Positions 41,129-48,771 of a stretch of 61,401 nt of DNA are shown here, piece by piece (positions within the stretch are counted from its first letter, which is position 1; the number at the start of each line of letters is the position of its first letter). The notes below the pieces were generated by a model that made no database searches, was not told the origin of the DNA, and saw nothing but the letters and a program-made list of their open reading frames with translations. Made by a program: the position numbers and the translations under genes. Origin of the DNA: CAYPAV01 sp964408805 (GTDB lineage: Bacteria; Pseudomonadota; Alphaproteobacteria; UBA8366); contig CAYPAV010000025.1 of NCBI GenBank assembly GCA_964408805.1, positions 1-61,401 of the forward strand, in the 5' to 3' direction.

Positions 41129-41659
41129 CTAGTCGGCCAGCCTGCGGCGGAACGCCTCCTGCCAGTCGGCGTAGCGGCCAAAATCAGGCTCTTGCCGAAA
41201 GTCCTCCCTGGTCTTGTCCAGCAGCGTCTCGTCATCAAGGTCGATGTCTGTCGGCTTGCCTTGCGGCTGGCTGACATGAAAGGGAGAGTCGACGAAACAC
41301 TCAACGCCATTGCCTTCCGGATCGGCAAAGTAGAGCGACCAGGCATTGCCGTGCGAAATCTCCCGGCCGATCGCGATGCCCTCGGACGTCAGGCGCTTCT
41401 TCAACGCCCGTAGATCATCCAGTGATTCCATGCGAAATGCGACATGACCCATATTGCGCACGCCCTCGTTGTCCTTCAACGTGCCGGCGAGGGCGATCTG
41501 ATGATGGTTGTCGGGATCCTGGCTCATGAACACGGCCTCGATATCACCATTGATATGACCCCTGTCAGTGACCTGAAAGCCCAGGATGTTGGCGTAGAAA
41601 GGCACGACCTTGTCGAGGTCGGCAACATTTATGAAGGCATGCGAAAGTTTCAAACCCAT
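41129..41659 (-). CDS. VOC-superfamily (glyoxalase/extradiol dioxygenase-like) protein
   Basis: A 176-residue vicinal-oxygen-chelate protein. It has two beta-alpha-beta-beta-beta modules: LKLSHAFINVADLDKVVPFYANILGFQV and RNMGHVAFRMESLDDLRALKKRL. Candidate metal ligands are His in LSHAF, His in GHVAF and Glu in GVECFVDSPF, the H-H-E set of one-domain extradiol dioxygenases and some glyoxalases. The sequence NAWSLYFADPEGNGVE is common in catechol-2,3-dioxygenase-like proteins. ATG 41659 (MGLKLSH) was chosen by homology; upstream in-frame residues look non-coding. The enzyme could cleave an aromatic diol, but glyoxalase-type activity is equally possible. Confidence 0.85.
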   Translation of the reverse strand: MGLKLSHAFINVADLDKVVPFYANILGFQVTDRGHINGDIEAVFMSQDPDNHHQIALAGTLKDNEGVRNMGHVAFRMESLDDLRALKKRLTSEGIAIGREISHGNAWSLYFADPEGNGVECFVDSPFHVSQPQGKPTDIDLDDETLLDKTREDFRQEPDFGRYADWQEAFRRRLAD

Positions 41660-42039
41660 AACATGCACCCCTTTCTTTTCCGCGGAATTCCCTGCCCCGA
41701 TATCACGGAAAGATGCCGAGCCGCAAGCGGCCCAGAGTAGCGAAGGCGTTGTCGCCAATTATAACGGGCGACACTATTCTCGATCCGTGCCATGCCGGCC
41801 TTGAGCACCGCCTTGCGCCCAACCGTGCAGTACATGAACAAATTGAAATCTATCGGCTACGCTTCGGGCCTTTGTAACAACGGGGGCTGCGTCCGCCAAT
41901 TCCTTAACTAGCTGGGCCGGTAGCAGCTAAAAGATCGATTTCTTGGTCGGTGCCTTCGCTGGGATGACATGGTTGGGACTCTTTGCGGTCTATCATCTAG
42001 ACTTCCGCCCGACGAATTATCGAAACGGGGAGGGGAAGC
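41660..42039. other. Divergent intergenic region between VOC and AKR genes
   Basis: 380 bp between divergent genes; must hold both promoters. AGGGGAAGC just before 42040 is the ribosome-binding site of the reductase. Nothing else recognisable; no RNA gene or repeat seen. Confidence 0.5.
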
Positions 42040-43023
42040 ATGAAAACGCGGCGGCTCGGCACTAGCGATCTGGACGTCTCGGCGGTCGGTCTCGGTTGCA
42101 TGGTCATGCCGGGGTTCTACAACGAGGGAAGCGAAGCCGAGGCGGCGGCGACGCTGCACCACGCGGGCGATATCGGCCTGACCTTCCTCGATACCTCGGA
42201 TGCCTACGGTAATGGAAAGAACGAGAGTTTCATCGGCGAAGCGATCAAGGACCGCCGCGACGATTACGTGATCGCGACCAAATTCGGAAATCTCCGCCTG
42301 CCCGACGGTAAGAGCGGGGTGAACGGGCGGCCGGAATACGTGATCGAGGCCTGCGAGAAAAGCCTGCAACGTCTCGGCATCGATGCGATTGATCTCTATT
42401 ACCAGCATCGCGTCGATCCCGACGTGGCGATCGAGGAGACGGTGGGCGCAATGGGCCGGCTCGTGGAACAGGGCAAGGTCCGCTATCTGGGCATGTCGGA
42501 AGCGGCGCCCGAGACCTTGAGCCGCGGTCATGCAACCCATCCGATCGCCGCCCTGCAGACGGAATATTCGCTATGGACCCGCGATGTCGAGGCGGACTTG
42601 CTGCCGCTTTGCGCCGAGCTCGGCATCGGCTTTGTCGCCTATTCGCCGCTCGGCCGGGGGGTCTTCGGCGGCGAAATCACCGGTCTCGACAGCCTTCGCG
42701 AGGGCGATCGCCGGCGGAACCATCCGCGCTACAAACCGGAGAACCTCGACGCCAACCTCAAGCTCGTGGAACCGGTGCGCGCCATGGCGGCGGACAAAGG
42801 ATACGCACCGGCGCAAATCGCCCTTGCTTGGCTGCTCGCCAAGGGGGATCACATCGTGCCCATTCCGGGCACAGTCCGGCGGGATCATCTCGAAGGCAAT
42901 GCGGCTGCGGCCGAGATCGGGCTCTCCGCCTCGGAGGTAGCGACCCTGGATGCCGCCTGCCCCGTCGATGCGGCCAAGGGGACACGATATCCGGCGGGCG
43001 CGATGAAGCGGCTTCGCATGTGA
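42040..43023 (+). CDS. Aldo/keto reductase (YajO/pyridoxal reductase-like)
   Basis: A 327-residue aldo/keto reductase, AKR13/YakC-like. The tetrad reads Asp and Tyr in FLDTSDAYGNGKNE, Lys in VIATKFGNLR and His in DLYYQHRVDPD; the cofactor loop is AYSPLGRGVFGGEI and the C-terminal phosphate site is PIPGTVRRDHLEGN. The start is an ATG behind GGGGAGGGGAAGC. The reductive dehalogenase gene begins 45 bp after its stop in the same direction, so they may be co-transcribed; a 7-bp stem lies in the gap. The reductase could act on a dehalogenated carbonyl product, but no sequence evidence ties the two. Confidence 0.92.
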   Translation: MKTRRLGTSDLDVSAVGLGCMVMPGFYNEGSEAEAAATLHHAGDIGLTFLDTSDAYGNGKNESFIGEAIKDRRDDYVIATKFGNLRLPDGKSGVNGRPEYVIEACEKSLQRLGIDAIDLYYQHRVDPDVAIEETVGAMGRLVEQGKVRYLGMSEAAPETLSRGHATHPIAALQTEYSLWTRDVEADLLPLCAELGIGFVAYSPLGRGVFGGEITGLDSLREGDRRRNHPRYKPENLDANLKLVEPVRAMAADKGYAPAQIALAWLLAKGDHIVPIPGTVRRDHLEGNAAAAEIGLSASEVATLDAACPVDAAKGTRYPAGAMKRLRM

Positions 43024-43028
43024 TTCGA

Positions 43029-43057
43029 AATGCCGACCGAATAATTCAACCGGCATT
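43029..43057. promoter_or_regulatory. Short inverted repeat between AKR and dehalogenase genes
   Basis: AATGCCG (43029-43035) and CGGCATT (43051-43057) pair as a 7-bp stem around 15 bp, ending 11 bp before the dehalogenase ATG. There is no T-run, so it is not a classic terminator; it could be an operator or a translational control hairpin. Weak evidence. Confidence 0.25.
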
Positions 43058-43068
43058 CGGGGTGAGGG

Positions 43069-45222
43069 ATGCTTTTCTTCGGGACCAGAAATAGACCGTC
43101 GCATTTCGGTCCGTATCCGCTGGAACGGTTGCCCCGGGATCCGTCGATCAAGGCGGTGGAGGCGCGGACACCCCGCCGGCACGACCCGGGCATCGCCCCG
43201 GCGGCAACGGATCCCCTGGGTGCCGCGGCGCGGAAATACATCGACCTCTACGCGGCGTTCGCCGATGGTGACATTGCGGCGGGAAGGGCGCCGGTGCCCG
43301 ATGATCCAGCCCGGCGCGCCGTTGACGTCAAGGGGTTCGCCTATTTTCTCGACGCCGCCCAGGTCGGTATTGCCGAAATGGTCGAGAATGCCTGGCTGGA
43401 AGGTGCCATTCCGCGCCCCCATACCCATGCCGTCGCCTTGCTTGTGGCGCATGGTCGAACGCCGGAATCGGACAATCGAGCCCATGCCTGGTGCGGGGCG
43501 AGCGGTCACGCCGCCGCCGATATGAGGGCGTGCGAGATCGCGGTGGGTCTCGCGAATTATATCCGACGGCTCGGCTGGTCCGCGCGCGCCCATTTTCCGG
43601 CGAAGGGGGAAGTCGATCTCGACCGCCTCGCCGTTTTGGCGGGGGTGGCGTTGCGGCGGTTGGACGGCGGTTCGAGCAATCCCTATCTCGGCGAGGCGTA
43701 TTCGATTGCCGTCGTCACGACCGATTACGCGCTGGCGACGGATGAGCCAATTGCGGCCGCTGCCCGAAAGGCGAGGGGCGTTGGCTATTGGCTCGGTCTC
43801 GGCGGGGCCGTTTCGGGTTTCGAGTGGCGCCGGCGTGCGCACCGGGCATCCCATCTCAGCCGGCATCCGATGGAGACGGTCAAGCGTGTCGATCGGCCGA
43901 CCACCCTGATCCTCGACGACGAAGTGCCCAGAGTCTCGAAGAGGGCGGCGTTCTTCGATCGTGCCAGAAGGGGCGACCTCGGCGAGAAGGCCCAGCGCGA
44001 GGTGCGGCGCTTTGCCTATAAGTCGCCGACCGCGCTTTCGGTAACCAATCTCATCGACGCATTGGTCCCGCATCAGGACGGCCCTGTCGCCGAACCGGAT
44101 AAGTCGGATTCGAACGATCCGGTAGAAAACTCTAGAGCGTTGAAATCGCTTTCCTATTTCCTTGGCGCGGAGCTGACGGGGATTTGCGAAATTCCGGAAT
44201 ATGCCTGGTATTCGCACAAATCCGACGGGACGCCGATCGCCCCCTACCACCGCTACGCGGTCGTCATGCTGATCGATCAGGGATACGACACGATGGAGGG
44301 CGCCAGCGGCGATGACTGGATTTCCGGGTTGCAATCGATGCGCGCCTATCTCCGCGGCGCCGAGATTTCCGGCGTAATGGCGGAGCACCTGCGCGCCCTT
44401 GGGTTTCCCGCGCGGCCGCAGACGAACCGCGATAGCGATGTATTGCAAATTTCGCTCGTCCTGTGGGCGGGGTTGGGGGAGTTGAGCCGGATCGGCGAAC
44501 TGGTTCTCAATCCTTTCGTTGGACCGCGGTTCAAATCGGTCGTGATGACCACCGACATGCCGCTTGCCGTCGACAAACCCATCGATTTCGGCCTGCAGAC
44601 TTTCTGTGGGAATTGCTACAAATGCGCGCGCGAATGCCCCTGCGAGGCCATCCCCTTCGGCGATAAGGTGATGTTCAACGGCTATGAGATATGGAAACCG
44701 GATGTCGAACGTTGCAGCCGCTATCGCATCACCAATGCCAAGGGCTCGGCCTGCGGGCGCTGCATGAAGACCTGCCCGCTGAACAAGGTGGTGACCCTTG
44801 ACGGGCCGCTTTACGCGCGGGTCGGATGCTGGCTCGGTATCCATGCCCGCTGGCTGAAACCGCTGCTGGTGCCCCTCGCGACCCGGATCGACGACTGGCT
44901 GGGGAATGGCCGGCGGTTGGCGGTGAAAAAGTGGTGGTTCGACCTGGAGGTGATCGACGGGCTGAGCGTCGAGCCCGCGGTCGGGACAAACGAGCGCGAC
45001 CTCGACCCCGCGGGCCGGTTGAATTTCGACAATCAGAAGATCGCCTATTACCCGGCGAGCGCCATGCCGCCCCCCGATGCGGACGACGAGGTCTATGCGT
45101 TGGAGCGCTTGGCGGCGTTGGCGGCGGCGGAACTCGTGGAGACGCCGTCAGCCGCCAGGCAACGGGCGGAAGCGGCGGGGCTGCGCCCGGCGCAATACGT
45201 CGCGACACCGCCCTCTAGATGA
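43069..45222 (+). CDS. rdhA: Respiration-independent (catabolic) reductive dehalogenase with duplicated core
   Basis: A 717-residue cobalamin- and Fe-S-dependent reductive dehalogenase. The C-terminal half carries ferredoxin-type clusters: C513, C516, C519, C523 (FCGNCYKCARECP) and C549, C562, C565, C569 (ERCSRYRIT...ACGRCMKTCP). The B12 domain spans about 355-505 (SLSYFLGAELTGICEIPEYAWY...). Residues about 90-235 repeat that domain without cysteines (VDVKGFAYFLDAAQVGIAEMVENAW... AVVTTDYALATDEPI), as in the soluble Nitratireductor-type enzymes. The N-terminus has no Tat RR motif, and no RdhB anchor gene adjoins, so it should be cytosolic and remove halogen from aromatic compounds for carbon rather than respiration. 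No fused reductase domain; the electron donor is unknown. Its end overlaps a convergent CaiB gene by 8 bp. Confidence 0.9.
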   Translation: MLFFGTRNRPSHFGPYPLERLPRDPSIKAVEARTPRRHDPGIAPAATDPLGAAARKYIDLYAAFADGDIAAGRAPVPDDPARRAVDVKGFAYFLDAAQVGIAEMVENAWLEGAIPRPHTHAVALLVAHGRTPESDNRAHAWCGASGHAAADMRACEIAVGLANYIRRLGWSARAHFPAKGEVDLDRLAVLAGVALRRLDGGSSNPYLGEAYSIAVVTTDYALATDEPIAAAARKARGVGYWLGLGGAVSGFEWRRRAHRASHLSRHPMETVKRVDRPTTLILDDEVPRVSKRAAFFDRARRGDLGEKAQREVRRFAYKSPTALSVTNLIDALVPHQDGPVAEPDKSDSNDPVENSRALKSLSYFLGAELTGICEIPEYAWYSHKSDGTPIAPYHRYAVVMLIDQGYDTMEGASGDDWISGLQSMRAYLRGAEISGVMAEHLRALGFPARPQTNRDSDVLQISLVLWAGLGELSRIGELVLNPFVGPRFKSVVMTTDMPLAVDKPIDFGLQTFCGNCYKCARECPCEAIPFGDKVMFNGYEIWKPDVERCSRYRITNAKGSACGRCMKTCPLNKVVTLDGPLYARVGCWLGIHARWLKPLLVPLATRIDDWLGNGRRLAVKKWWFDLEVIDGLSVEPAVGTNERDLDPAGRLNFDNQKIAYYPASAMPPPDADDEVYALERLAALAAAELVETPSAARQRAEAAGLRPAQYVATPPSR

Positions 45223-46420
45223 CGCCATCGTCGCGGAAGGCGGCGATGTCATCGGCGCCATAACCGATTTCGCCGAGGATTTCCTCCGTATGTTCGCCGA
45301 CCAGCGGCGGCGGCCGGTCGGTTCCCGGAGAATCCTCGGACGCGATGAACGAGGTGCCGGGCAGCCGAATCTCCCGGTCGATCCCGGTGGGGGCCGGCAG
45401 GTTCAGCAGAAAGCCCCGATAATCCATCTGTTCGTCGTGCAAGGCGTCGTGCAGCGTATTCACGGGTGCCGCGGGGACGCCGGCCACCTCCATCCGGCGC
45501 ATCCATTCACGAGTGGTCTCGGTCGCCAGGATTTCCTTGATCTCCGATTGAATGGCCTCCAAGGCATCCATTCTTCCCGCCGTCGTCATGTAGCGCGGCG
45601 CCTCCTTCCATTCGGGGTGGCCGAGCGCATCGCATAGCCGCATCGCCATCTTGTCGGTAAAGACCGAGACGTTGAGATGTCCGTCCTTGGTCGGAAAGAC
45701 GCCCGAGGTCCCCTGTTTGGTCGGTGAATCATTGCCGAAAAGCTCCGGCTCCTCGCCGGCGACGAGGTAGCGACTCACCCAATAGTTCAACAACGACAGA
45801 ACCGAATCCGTCATCGACAGATCCAAACGCTGGCCCTCGCCCGTCGCTTTTTGGCGATAGAGCGCCGTCGAGATGGCGAAAGCGGCGTTCATGCCCGTTG
45901 TCATATCGGCGACTGGAAAGCCGATCCGCATCGGGCCCGTCTCGGGCGTGCCGGTCGCCGTCATCATGCCGGAGACCGCCTGAATGGCACCGTCATAAGC
46001 ACCGGTCCCCTTCATCGGGCCTTCCTGGCCGAAGCCCGAGATCGCGCAATAGATAATGTCCGGCTGGATGCTCTTCGCCCAGTCGTAATCGAAGCCGAGA
46101 CGCGACATGACCCCCGGCTTGAAATTTTCGACGACCGCATTGGCGCCCTTTACCAGACGCCCGACGATATCCTTCGCCGCGGGGTTCTTCAGATCGATCG
46201 TGATCGAGCGCTTGGCGTAATTGACCCCCATATAGGCGGGTCCGGACATCTTCTCCGCCCAGATGTCGTCCGCCGACAGCATCCGCATTTGGTCGCCGAC
46301 ACCCGGTTGCTCGATCTTGACGACGTCGGCTCCCAATAGCGCCAGCTGCGCGGTCGCCATCGGACCGCACAGAACCTGTGTGAAATCGACGATACGAACG
46401 CCGTCGAAGGCTTTCGGCAT
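45215..46420 (-). CDS. CaiB/BaiF family (class III) CoA-transferase
   Basis: A 401-residue class III CoA-transferase with the standard start FDGVRIVDFTQVLCGPMATAQLALLGADVVKIE (read in two parts), YAKRSITIDLKNPAAKDI, ENFKPGVMSRLGFDY, catalytic Asp in GTGAYDGAIQAVSGMM and the C-terminal PPPLVGEHTEEIL. It is the last gene of a minus-strand operon that begins with an acyl-CoA dehydrogenase at 49980; the DUF35 gene ends 30 bp upstream. It probably activates the acid that the operon degrades by taking CoA from another thioester. It converges with and overlaps the dehalogenase gene. Confidence 0.93.
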   Translation of the reverse strand: MPKAFDGVRIVDFTQVLCGPMATAQLALLGADVVKIEQPGVGDQMRMLSADDIWAEKMSGPAYMGVNYAKRSITIDLKNPAAKDIVGRLVKGANAVVENFKPGVMSRLGFDYDWAKSIQPDIIYCAISGFGQEGPMKGTGAYDGAIQAVSGMMTATGTPETGPMRIGFPVADMTTGMNAAFAISTALYRQKATGEGQRLDLSMTDSVLSLLNYWVSRYLVAGEEPELFGNDSPTKQGTSGVFPTKDGHLNVSVFTDKMAMRLCDALGHPEWKEAPRYMTTAGRMDALEAIQSEIKEILATETTREWMRRMEVAGVPAAPVNTLHDALHDEQMDYRGFLLNLPAPTGIDREIRLPGTSFIASEDSPGTDRPPPLVGEHTEEILGEIGYGADDIAAFRDDGVI

Positions 46421-46450
46421 GAAGGCGTCTCGCTGATAGTGGCGGTCAGT

Positions 46451-46972
46451 CTACTCCTGAGGATAGCGCCAAGGTGTGTCGGGCTGGTCCGCGTCCTCGT
46501 CGATGGTCCAGTGGGGGATTCCCATATCGTCCGAGATTTTTTCGATGACCATCTTGACTCGCGTGCCGATGCCGACCCGCTTGATCATGTCTGGCGGCGC
46601 GAATTCGCCGTCGGCGGTGACGAGATTACCCGCGACACGAAGTGCCTCGTCGGCCGTCGGTTGGCCCTTCTGGGTATCGAGATCGACCACCAGCACCATA
46701 TAGGGGACCTTCTCCTTGAAGGCCGGCTGGATCGGGTGGTGCACCTCGGTGTAGGAGTGAATCTCGCCCTTGCCTTCGACGACGACCCATTCCGATTCCC
46801 GGTCGTTGCTCCACGGGCAGGCCGTGGTCGGCGGGTAACGGAGGAGGCCGCTCTCTTTTCCCTTTTGCAGGCGGAATTCGCCGTCTGCGCAGTATTTGAA
46901 GAAGGCCTTGTTCTCGCCGTCGACGTCATCGACTGTCAGCATCATGCCCATATATTCGGCTTGAGTTGGCAT
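46451..46972 (-). CDS. DUF35 OB-fold acyl-CoA-associated protein with a degenerate zinc ribbon
   Basis: A 173-residue DUF35-type protein, the small partner of thiolase-fold enzymes in steroid and acyl-CoA degradation and in PHA- or polyketide-like pathways. The layout is family-like: an N-terminal helix (GENKAFFKYCADGEFRLQ), the rubredoxin-like ribbon and an OB fold (GKGEIHSYTEVHHPIQPAF, PYMVLVVDLDTQKG, VGIGTRVKMVIEKI). In the ribbon, the expected C-x2-C pairs read G38-K-E-S41 and C52-P-W-S55, so only one of four zinc ligands remains. It lies 32 bp after the thiolase-like gene, the usual pairing. Confidence 0.85.
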   Translation of the reverse strand: MPTQAEYMGMMLTVDDVDGENKAFFKYCADGEFRLQKGKESGLLRYPPTTACPWSNDRESEWVVVEGKGEIHSYTEVHHPIQPAFKEKVPYMVLVVDLDTQKGQPTADEALRVAGNLVTADGEFAPPDMIKRVGIGTRVKMVIEKISDDMGIPHWTIDEDADQPDTPWRYPQE

Positions 46973-47004
46973 TTTCCCGTTCCTTCCTAACGATTGTCCC
47001 TGGC

Positions 47005-48273
47005 CTACCGATTGTCCTTGGCCATGATCATGGCCGAGCCCGTTGCCGGATGCGCCCAGCCGAGATTGGCGGATACTTCGGCACCCTTCACCTGGCGACA
47101 GCCGCCTTCAGAATGGTCGTAAGTGTGCTGGCGCTTGCCGTCGGGTCCGATGGGACAGGAATCGTCGACCTCGCCGCGGAGCTGGCGGGTGTTCTCGATC
47201 ACCATGTTCATGCCGTGGGTGTAACCCTCGCAAAGATGCCCACCCGAGGTGTTGTTGGGGCGGCGGCCGCCAAGCTCGATCGCGCCCGAGGACACGTAGT
47301 CCCCGCCTTCGCCTTTCTTGCAGAACCCGTAATCCTCGAGCTGCAACATGGTGGTGAAGGTGAAGGCGTCATAGGACCCGGTGATATCGACGTCTTCCGG
47401 GCCGAGACCCGCGTTCGGCCAAAGGATGTCCTTCGCATAATGCCCGGCCACGGTCGATACGGGGCCGCCTTGGTAATGCAAGTGTATGTCGCCGCGCGGT
47501 TTGCAGCAGCGGCCGACGACCGACTGGATGACCGCGGGCGGGTTCGGGCAGTCGCGCGCGCGATCTAGGCGGGTGACGATGACGCAGGTCGCGTTGTCGG
47601 TCTCCACACAGCAGTCGAGCAGGTGGAGCGGCTTGCAGATGATCCGCGAATTGACCACATCCTCGACCGTATAGCGCTGCTTGTAATAGGCCTTCGGGTT
47701 GTTCGAGGCGTGCTTCGAATGGGCCACCTTCACATGGGCGACCTGTTCCGGCGTCGTGCCGTAGTCGTACATATGGCGGAGGAATGTCGGCGAGAACATT
47801 TGTCCGGCACTTTGCCAGCCATAGGCGCGGTGGTGGATCTGGTCCCCGGTGATGGGCACGGCCGAGCGAGCCCCCGTGCCGCCGATCCGGACTTGGGAAT
47901 AGCCATTCATTGCCCGGTAGATCGCGACCGTCTTGCACATTCCGGCTTCGATCACCCCCATCGCGATGCCGATCAGCGCCTCCGTCGACGAGCCGCCGCC
48001 ATGGACATCCATGTAAAAGTTGAGGCGAATGCCGAGGTCGTTCGCCAAATGGGGGGCAAAGGTCGAATCATTGCCCGAATAGCTCAGCATGCCGTCGATG
48101 TCGTCCGCGGTCATGCCCGCGTCCTCCATCGCGTTGGCGACCGCCCAAGTCCCGAGAGACCGGGTCGATTGATCCGATCCGCGGCGATAGGTCGTCTCGC
48201 CAACGCCGCAGATGGCATATTTCCCGCGGAGATATTTCTCCGTCGAAGCGTCGATGTCGCTCGAGGCCGGCAT
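47005..48273 (-). CDS. Thiolase-fold protein (SCP-x/Ltp2-like), no nucleophilic cysteine
   Basis: A 422-residue thiolase-superfamily protein of the lipid-transfer/SCP-x type: KYAICGVGETTYRRGSDQS, AMEDAGMTADDIDGML, GYTHGMNMVIENTRQLRG and AEVSANLGWAHPATGSAMIM. In condensing or cleaving thiolases the first catalytic Cys lies in the nucleophile loop, which here reads VHGGGSSTEALIGIAMG; no cysteine is present. Steroid-degradation aldolases such as Ltp2, which pair with a DUF35 protein and perform a retro-aldol C-C cleavage, also lack it, so a side-chain aldolase is a good hypothesis. The DUF35 partner follows on the same strand. Confidence 0.87.
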   Translation of the reverse strand: MPASSDIDASTEKYLRGKYAICGVGETTYRRGSDQSTRSLGTWAVANAMEDAGMTADDIDGMLSYSGNDSTFAPHLANDLGIRLNFYMDVHGGGSSTEALIGIAMGVIEAGMCKTVAIYRAMNGYSQVRIGGTGARSAVPITGDQIHHRAYGWQSAGQMFSPTFLRHMYDYGTTPEQVAHVKVAHSKHASNNPKAYYKQRYTVEDVVNSRIICKPLHLLDCCVETDNATCVIVTRLDRARDCPNPPAVIQSVVGRCCKPRGDIHLHYQGGPVSTVAGHYAKDILWPNAGLGPEDVDITGSYDAFTFTTMLQLEDYGFCKKGEGGDYVSSGAIELGGRRPNNTSGGHLCEGYTHGMNMVIENTRQLRGEVDDSCPIGPDGKRQHTYDHSEGGCRQVKGAEVSANLGWAHPATGSAMIMAKDNR

Positions 48274-48351
48274 GCGTCCTCTCCCTGATATTGAACCGAT
48301 GGTGGATAGTTAGTTATTGGCGCGGGAGCGCGGGACTAGGGGGCGGCGGTG

Positions 48352-48741
48352 TTAAATCGACGAAATCGCGGCCCAAAGTAGCCGGAGCGCCGCCGCGATG
48401 ATCACGGCGAAGGTGAGGATCATACCGCCGCGCCGATGAAGGACCCGCTTGGTCAGCGAGGATAGGGCGTAGCCGTGCATCAGTCGGCCGATCAGGAGGG
48501 CGCCGCCCATGAAATGGACGATCGCCGTGCTTGCGCCGGTCAGTTCGGCCAACCCGATCAGGATGAGGGAAATCGGTACATATTCCGCGAAATTGCCATG
48601 AGCGCGGATGCGACGTTCCAGAAGCTCGTCGTCGCCGGTCCCCAGGCTCGTCTCCGTCGCCGCCCGGGTTCGGATGACGTTCATCGAGAGCACGATGAAA
48701 AGCAGGCCAAGAAGCGCCGCGTAGACCGGAAGTATCGTCAT
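48352..48741 (-). CDS. MAPEG-family membrane protein
   Basis: A 129-residue MAPEG (membrane-associated eicosanoid and glutathione metabolism) protein with four hydrophobic segments, beginning VYAALLGLLFIVLSMNVIRTR. The family signature is RRIRAHGNFAEYVPISLILIG, followed by ALLIGRLMHGYALSS. Bacterial members are thought to be glutathione S-transferases or peroxidases at the inner membrane. It lies 30 bp downstream of the acyl-CoA dehydrogenase and 78 bp upstream of the thiolase-like gene on the same strand, an unexpected insertion in an acyl-CoA operon. Confidence 0.88.
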   Translation of the reverse strand: MTILPVYAALLGLLFIVLSMNVIRTRAATETSLGTGDDELLERRIRAHGNFAEYVPISLILIGLAELTGASTAIVHFMGGALLIGRLMHGYALSSLTKRVLHRRGGMILTFAVIIAAALRLLWAAISSI

Positions 48742-48771
48742 TGCGTCCGTCTCCCGATTTGTTGTGTCCTC

